IMG/VR virus record: IMGVR_UViG_3300027976_000170
Location: 1-27,583 of that record
Length of the DNA: 27,583 bases
Direction: 5' to 3' (one strand)
From: a virus
A model generated the notes under the pieces. The model made no database searches and had not been told where the DNA came from. It was given only the letters and a program-made list of their open reading frames with translations. Each line of letters opens with the position of its first letter. Positions within the stretch are counted from its first letter, which is position 1. A program made the translations under genes and the position numbers. Positions 24,901 to 27,583 of the stretch are shown here, one piece after another.

Positions 24901-25212
24901 AATGCTATTCAGATTGACGATATTGGTAAGGTAGAATCATCACTAACTAAATACCTTAACTACAAGACTCTTCCCTTTAAGGATGAGGAGATGTACGTGG
25001 TATCGTTTAAGCCTAGGGTAACTAAAGCTGGAAAGAAAATGGCATACTTAACACTGGCAGATGCTTCCAGGGAGCTTCATCCAGTAACAGTCTTCCCTAC
25101 GCAATTTGCTAAGGCATACATGAAAATACAAGAAGGCAGCTCGTATGTCTTCAGCTTCGCAAAAACAAAAGATGGAACAATAATTATGGAGGACGTACAT
25201 GACAACAATTGA
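21937..25212 (+). CDS. dnaE: DNA polymerase III alpha subunit, DnaE type
   Basis: This 1091-residue replicative polymerase starts at TTG 21937, seven bases after AAAGAGGA. The N-terminal PHP domain shows all nine metal ligands expected of an active proofreading PHP: His7, His9, Asp16, His41, Glu66, His92, Cys142, Asp206 and His208. The polymerase site has GPGRGSSAGS, the catalytic pair Asp422 and Asp424 (PDIDTD), and the third Asp567 (IKIDALGLKTL). Helix-hairpin-helix-like sequence follows. The C-terminus carries two OB-like stretches (about 925-985 and 1015-1088) and then stops. The tau-binding domain at the end of bacterial alpha subunits is missing, which explains the shorter length. It shares an operon with recA, whose start lies 14 bases inside this gene. 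Confidence 0.96.
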   Translation: MTYNGLHVHTHYSLFDGIATPQEYVDRAEILGMKALAITDHGSLSGHREFYRMAKEKGIKPVLGVEAYITADRFDQRGNDAREGLLDLVYNHVIILAKNQIGLENLNKLNEIAWTEGFFKKPRIDYEVLEKYAEGLIVTSGCLSGALAKAIEAEELAEAKRIIEWHKRVFGDDYYIEIMPHNPPEVNVQLLALADQYGVKPIVTPDCHHADESQKEIQELKLILNSYSNKVLKESTYDKSLKHEGLMDRLDYLYGERKMSFANFEIHLLSDEEMRNAMKAQGIDREDMYDSTREVADKVEDYEIQDHLDLLPVQYQNPNGELRELALAGLELRGVNTEEYRERLDEELEIIQNKDFGPYFLVVRSMIAWAKKQNIMVGPGRGSSAGSLLCYALEITDIDPIQHGLLFFRFINPERNDFPDIDTDIQDTRREDVKDYLVRQYKHVASIATFLQFKDKGVVRDIARVLHIPLTDVNKVLKVIDTWEDYCRSKQSQWFRDKYPEIEHYGEQLRGRIRGTGIHAAGVVTSKQPIFKFAPMETRVSPGNKERIPVVAVDMEEAERIGLIKIDALGLKTLSVLKDTLDIIESRHGKKIDLLKTDMEDSKVYQMLSDGYTKGVFQCEATPYTNLLVKMRVKNFAELTASNALVRPGAANTIGKDYIARKQGRQSISYHHQVFKQFTVETYGCVLYQEQVMQACVHLGGMSMAEADKVRKIIGKKKDAKEFDVFKDKFIAGASQYLSPNVAADLWHDFEAHAGYSFNKSHAVAYSTLSYWTAWLKTHYPLEFMYSILKNEKDKDARTEYLIEAKRMGIPIKLPHVNDSDGDFKIEGKGIRFGLTGIKYISDNIAAKFMASRPFSSYQELEKFCLTKGSGVNSRSLQALRVVGAATFEDNPRNDQEIKENLYDFLNLPEFNISVPQHFHAFISDVEEFEEKGSYILMGMVKSIKRGPGWSRVELLDKTGSTGIFDDEQTTIEPGKTYLLLASDNRVLNAIQIDDIGKVESSLTKYLNYKTLPFKDEEMYVVSFKPRVTKAGKKMAYLTLADASRELHPVTVFPTQFAKAYMKIQEGSSYVFSFAKTKDGTIIMEDVHDNN

Positions 25213-26209
25213 TGAGGCTCTAGCTTTGTTAGATCCAAGGTTACGAAAGAAAGTGGCACCAGCCGTGGGCATTAAGACAGAGTTTCAGCCTACTCCCAGT
25301 CCGGGACTTAATAAAGCATTGGGTGGAGGATTCCCCTATGGAAGGCAGGTTCTTCTTTGGGGAAGCAAGTCAAGTGCAAAATCTTCTCTGTGCCTGCAGA
25401 CAATCGGGTTGGCACAAAAAGAAGGAAAGCTTTGTGCTTGGGTTGACGCAGAGATGTCCTACGATGCAGAATGGGCTGAGAGGCTAGGAGTAGATCCCAC
25501 ACAGCTGATTTACTCAGAGGCCAGGAGCATCAACGACATGGTAGATGTTGTCGTGGCCCTGCTGCATGCAGGCGTAGACATGATTGTGATAGATAGTATA
25601 AGCTCTCTTCTTCCAGCGGTATACTTCGAGAAAGACTCTACAGAGTTGAAGCAGCTAGACAACACTAAGCAGATTGGGTCAGAGTCAAAGGACCTAAAGC
25701 ATGCTTGGATGATGATTAACTATGCGAATAATCAGGAGAAGCCAGCTCTTATTGTGGCTATCTCTCAGGCCAGGAATAACATTACAGCAATGTATACTCA
25801 GTCTATTCCAACTGGAGGTAATGCAACTCAGTTCTTTTCCTCGACTATCGTAAAGCTGTTCTCATCCTCATCTGATGGTCAGGCCATTAAAGGCAAGATT
25901 CAAGTTGGAGACAAGCTGATAGAGCAAAAGCTAGGTCGGACAGTTCGCTGGGAGGTTCAAAACTCTAAGACCTCTGCACCAGGAGAGTCTGGAGAGTATG
26001 GGTTTTACTATAAGGGAGATCTTATTGGAATCGATGTTATTGGAGACCTCGTAGACACGGCAGAGATGGTGGGCTATGTGGAGCGTACAGGGGCTTGGTA
26101 CATCCTTCCAGACGGGACCAAGGTTCAGGGAAGAGATGCGTTCGTAAAACGTGTCAGGGAGGACTCTGCCCTTCAGCAAGAGCTTAGGGGCAAGGTTAAT
26201 GGGCTCTAG
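25199..26209 (+). CDS. recA: RecA-like recombinase
   Basis: The 336-residue strand-exchange ATPase starts at ATG 25199 after GGAGG, overlapping the dnaE end by 14 bases. The Walker A loop is G55-SKSS-A60-K61-S62, so the usual Gly before the Lys is Ala. The catalytic Glu85 (WVDAEMSYD) and Walker B Asp132 (DMIVIDSISSLLP) are in place. The DNA-binding loop region is visible around AISQARNNITAMYTQSIPTG and GGNATQFFSS. It likely supports recombination-dependent replication and repair together with the SSB and the downstream nucleases. The C-terminal lobe is retained, though the acidic tail of bacterial RecA is missing. Confidence 0.93.
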   Translation: MTTIDEALALLDPRLRKKVAPAVGIKTEFQPTPSPGLNKALGGGFPYGRQVLLWGSKSSAKSSLCLQTIGLAQKEGKLCAWVDAEMSYDAEWAERLGVDPTQLIYSEARSINDMVDVVVALLHAGVDMIVIDSISSLLPAVYFEKDSTELKQLDNTKQIGSESKDLKHAWMMINYANNQEKPALIVAISQARNNITAMYTQSIPTGGNATQFFSSTIVKLFSSSSDGQAIKGKIQVGDKLIEQKLGRTVRWEVQNSKTSAPGESGEYGFYYKGDLIGIDVIGDLVDTAEMVGYVERTGAWYILPDGTKVQGRDAFVKRVREDSALQQELRGKVNGL

Positions 26210-26384
26210 CCGATACAGCATATACACCGGAAAGTTTAATTGTCATGTATGCAAGGACCCCGTGACCTCTCTTAGGCATTATCCAGAGGTAACGGAGCTT
26301 ACTTGGGTGTGTGGACAAAACCACCTAACTAAGGTACAATTAACTATAAAGAAGATAAAGAGAGACCATGAGCGAGAGAAGTGA
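26199..26384 (+). CDS. Small zinc-ribbon protein
   Basis: The 61-residue protein starts at ATG 26199, overlapping the recA end by 11 bases; it ends 17 bases inside the next gene. CHVC and, 21 residues later, CGQNH (Cys-x3-His-type spacing) make a plausible CCCH zinc site, with a basic C-terminus (IKKIKRDHEREK) suited to nucleic acid. The overlaps on both sides and the paired metal ligands support a real gene. The function is unknown. A role with recombination or replication is inferred from its neighbours only. Confidence 0.7.
   Translation: MGSSRYSIYTGKFNCHVCKDPVTSLRHYPEVTELTWVCGQNHLTKVQLTIKKIKRDHEREK
26312..26340 (+). promoter_or_regulatory. Sigma-70-like promoter before the resolvase-like gene
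   Basis: TGGACA (26312-26317) and TACAAT (26335-26340), each five of six matches to consensus, are separated by 17 bases. Transcription would start near 26347, about 20 bases before ATG 26368. It lies within the zinc-ribbon coding region. Confidence 0.65.
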
Positions 26385-26658
26385 AGCTAAGAGAATGGGC
26401 GCCAAGCTTGGCAAGAATTCTGGAAGAGGCCAAACAAAAGGTGACGCATTTTGGAAAGGCTTTACTGTTGATTTTAAAGAAGTGGGTAAAAGCTTTACTA
26501 TCAATAAAGATGTTTGGGCCAAGGCCTCTACGGATGCAGTCAAGAATAAGAACGATCCTGCAATAATTGCAGTTATAGGAACAGATTCATTTAAGACAAG
26601 GCTAGCCATCATAGAGCTATCGCTATTAGAGCAACTATTGGAAGAGAGAGAACAATGA
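26368..26658 (+). CDS. Holliday junction resolvase-like nuclease
   Basis: The 96-residue protein has ATG 26368 preceded by a purine-rich AAAGAGAGA. KNSGRGQTKGDAF followed by VDFKEVGKSF fits the PD-(D/E)xK core of Hjc-type resolvases: a Ser/Arg turn, Asp26, then Asp35-x-Lys37 on the next strand. Such enzymes cut four-way junctions left by recombination and replication so that DNA can be packaged. It is shorter than archaeal Hjc (about 120-140 residues). The neighbouring recA and exonuclease genes support this role. A different small endonuclease of the same fold is possible. Confidence 0.65.
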   Translation: MSERSEAKRMGAKLGKNSGRGQTKGDAFWKGFTVDFKEVGKSFTINKDVWAKASTDAVKNKNDPAIIAVIGTDSFKTRLAIIELSLLEQLLEEREQ

Positions 26659-27278
26659 AGACACTAATGCTAGATATAGAAACAACACCCCTGCAGGTTT
26701 ATACTTGGGGATTGTGGGATCAAAATATTGGAATTAATCAGATTATCAAGAACACAGAGATGATGTGCTTCGGCGCTCGCTGGTATGGACAAAAGAAAAC
26801 AGTCTTCAAGTCTGTTCACCACGATGGCAAGAAGAACATGCTAGAGTCTCTTTGGAGCCTAATGGACGAAGCAGATGTTCTTGTTGGCTGGAACTCAGCT
26901 GCGTTTGACCACAAGCACATCAACAGGGAGTTTTTAGAGAACGGCTTCTCAGCTCCTGAACCAACCAAAGACCTAGACCTTATGAGTATCGTAAAGGCTA
27001 ACTTCAAGTTCCCGTCTAACAAGTTAGACTATGTTGCTCAGACTCTTGGGGTTGGCTCCAAGGTCAAGCACTCGGGATTTGACCTATGGCTAAAGTGTAT
27101 GGCAGGAGATCCAAAAGCTTGGGTCGAGATGAAGAAGTACCAGATTCAAGATGTTAACCTGCTAGACGAGCTCTACGATATTCTTGTGCCTTGGTTTCCA
27201 GCTTCTGGAAGCGTCACTAGCAAGGAGAGACAAGACATAGCAGACTCCATGAAAGAGAATCCTGTTGACGCAGCCTAG
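26655..27278 (+). CDS. DEDDy 3'-5' exonuclease (DnaQ-like)
   Basis: The 207-residue protein starts on an ATGA overlap with the previous gene. It is an RNase H-fold 3'-5' exonuclease: exo I Asp7 and Glu9 (MLDIETTP), exo II Asp85 (VGWNSAAFDHKHI), and exo III Tyr162-x3-Asp166 (YQIQDV), the DEDDy variant. The order and spacing match the ribonuclease H-like proofreading family. It may proofread for the DnaE polymerase or trim 3' ends in repair and recombination. The protein is free-standing, not fused to the polymerase. A sigma-70-like element lies shortly after its stop. Confidence 0.88.
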   Translation: MKTLMLDIETTPLQVYTWGLWDQNIGINQIIKNTEMMCFGARWYGQKKTVFKSVHHDGKKNMLESLWSLMDEADVLVGWNSAAFDHKHINREFLENGFSAPEPTKDLDLMSIVKANFKFPSNKLDYVAQTLGVGSKVKHSGFDLWLKCMAGDPKAWVEMKKYQIQDVNLLDELYDILVPWFPASGSVTSKERQDIADSMKENPVDAA

Positions 27279-27297
27279 GGCTGAGATGGTGTATACT
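27265..27297 (+). promoter_or_regulatory. Possible promoter before the last gene
   Basis: TTGACG (27265-27270) and TATACT (27292-27297) are both close to consensus, but the 21-base spacer is longer than usual, so the pairing is doubtful. A second TATAAT (27308-27313) directly abuts the ATG at 27314 and is more likely just the spacer between AAAGG and the start. Confidence 0.3.
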
Positions 27298-27313
27298 AGA
27301 GTAAAGGTATAAT

Positions 27314-27583
27314 ATGGAAAACAATACACAGGACAGAAGCACTCTAGACCAGGTAAACGGTTTGGCCGAGATAGCAGACTTCATGCAAGATGAGGAGCTA
27401 ACGGCTGCGCTTGTTATGGTTGCTAAATTAATTATTAAGCCAGACATTCCTTTCCAGGTTGCAGTGGTAGAGATTGTAAGGCTACAGGCGATCGCAGCAA
27501 AAATGTCTTTTCGTGCAACTTGGATGGTAAACGTAGAAAAAGGAGATAGAGCGAAGAAAAACATATACTTTACAGCAGCAGAG
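27314..27583 (+). CDS. Unknown protein, 5' part only
   Basis: ATG 27314 follows AAAGG at 27303-27307 and opens a frame that runs to the end of the window without a stop, giving 90 residues. The visible part is helical and acidic at first (STLDQVNGLAEIADFMQDEE) and then mixed hydrophobic (LTAALVMVAKLIIKPDIPFQ), with a basic end (VEKGDRAKKNIYF). It would follow the exonuclease after a 35-base gap. I recognise no catalytic motif. The helical, soluble sequence fits a small replication-associated or regulatory phage protein, without stronger support. Confidence 0.65.
   Translation, partial: MENNTQDRSTLDQVNGLAEIADFMQDEELTAALVMVAKLIIKPDIPFQVAVVEIVRLQAIAAKMSFRATWMVNVEKGDRAKKNIYFTAAE

Noticed and set aside
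1-27583. tRNA genes, CRISPR arrays, insertion sequences and attachment sites
   Set aside because: I saw no cloverleaf with a TTCGA-type arm, no spaced short repeats, no transposase or integrase and no terminal inverted repeats. The window is almost fully coding, and its largest gap is about 106 bases (21831-21936).

Overview
This window is a stretch of the genome of a long-tailed double-stranded DNA bacteriophage. Every supported gene lies on the + strand, packed tightly with many stop/start overlaps (TAATG, ATGA). The sequence is moderately A+T-rich. The pairing of siphovirus tail genes with a DnaE-type polymerase, RecA, a gp32-like single-strand binding protein and a MerR-like DNA-binding protein recalls large actinobacteriophages. 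That host group is an inference from architecture, not something the sequence proves. No integrase, lysis gene, tRNA, CRISPR array or transposon was seen.

Layout. Positions 2-707 hold two small genes in the tail-assembly-chaperone position. Positions 728-10078 encode a giant tape measure protein of 3116 residues. Positions 10078-17646 hold six tail-tip or fibre genes, including a 1433-residue minor tail/hub-like protein and a protein with a tail-collar-fibre-type N-terminus. A MerR-like helix-turn-helix gene (17657-18205) and two small unknown genes form the junction to the replication module. That module holds a DnaB-type helicase, a small unknown protein, a CHC2/TOPRIM primase that overlaps it by 88 bases, a ssDNA-binding protein, a DnaE-type DNA polymerase, RecA, a small zinc-ribbon protein, a Holliday-junction-resolvase-like nuclease, a DEDDy exonuclease and the start of another unknown gene that runs off the window.

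How it works together. The tail genes would make the long tail whose length the tape measure sets. DnaB and the primase would unwind and prime DNA, the SSB would coat single strands, and DnaE would copy. DnaE has all nine PHP metal ligands but ends after its OB-like region. RecA, the resolvase-like protein and the exonuclease would handle recombination, branched DNA and possibly proofreading. Transcription appears subdivided by sigma-70-like promoters (best at 21880-21908 and 26312-26340) and one clear hairpin terminator between the SSB gene and dnaE.

Most unusual feature: inside the tape measure, between two 147-bp direct repeats, lies a segment of about 305 residues with a protein-kinase-like motif series (Lys796, Glu807, Asp881-x4-Asn886, Asp894-x-Gly896). 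This would be an enzyme-like domain carried inside the tail tube. It is a motif-level inference and needs structure prediction to confirm.
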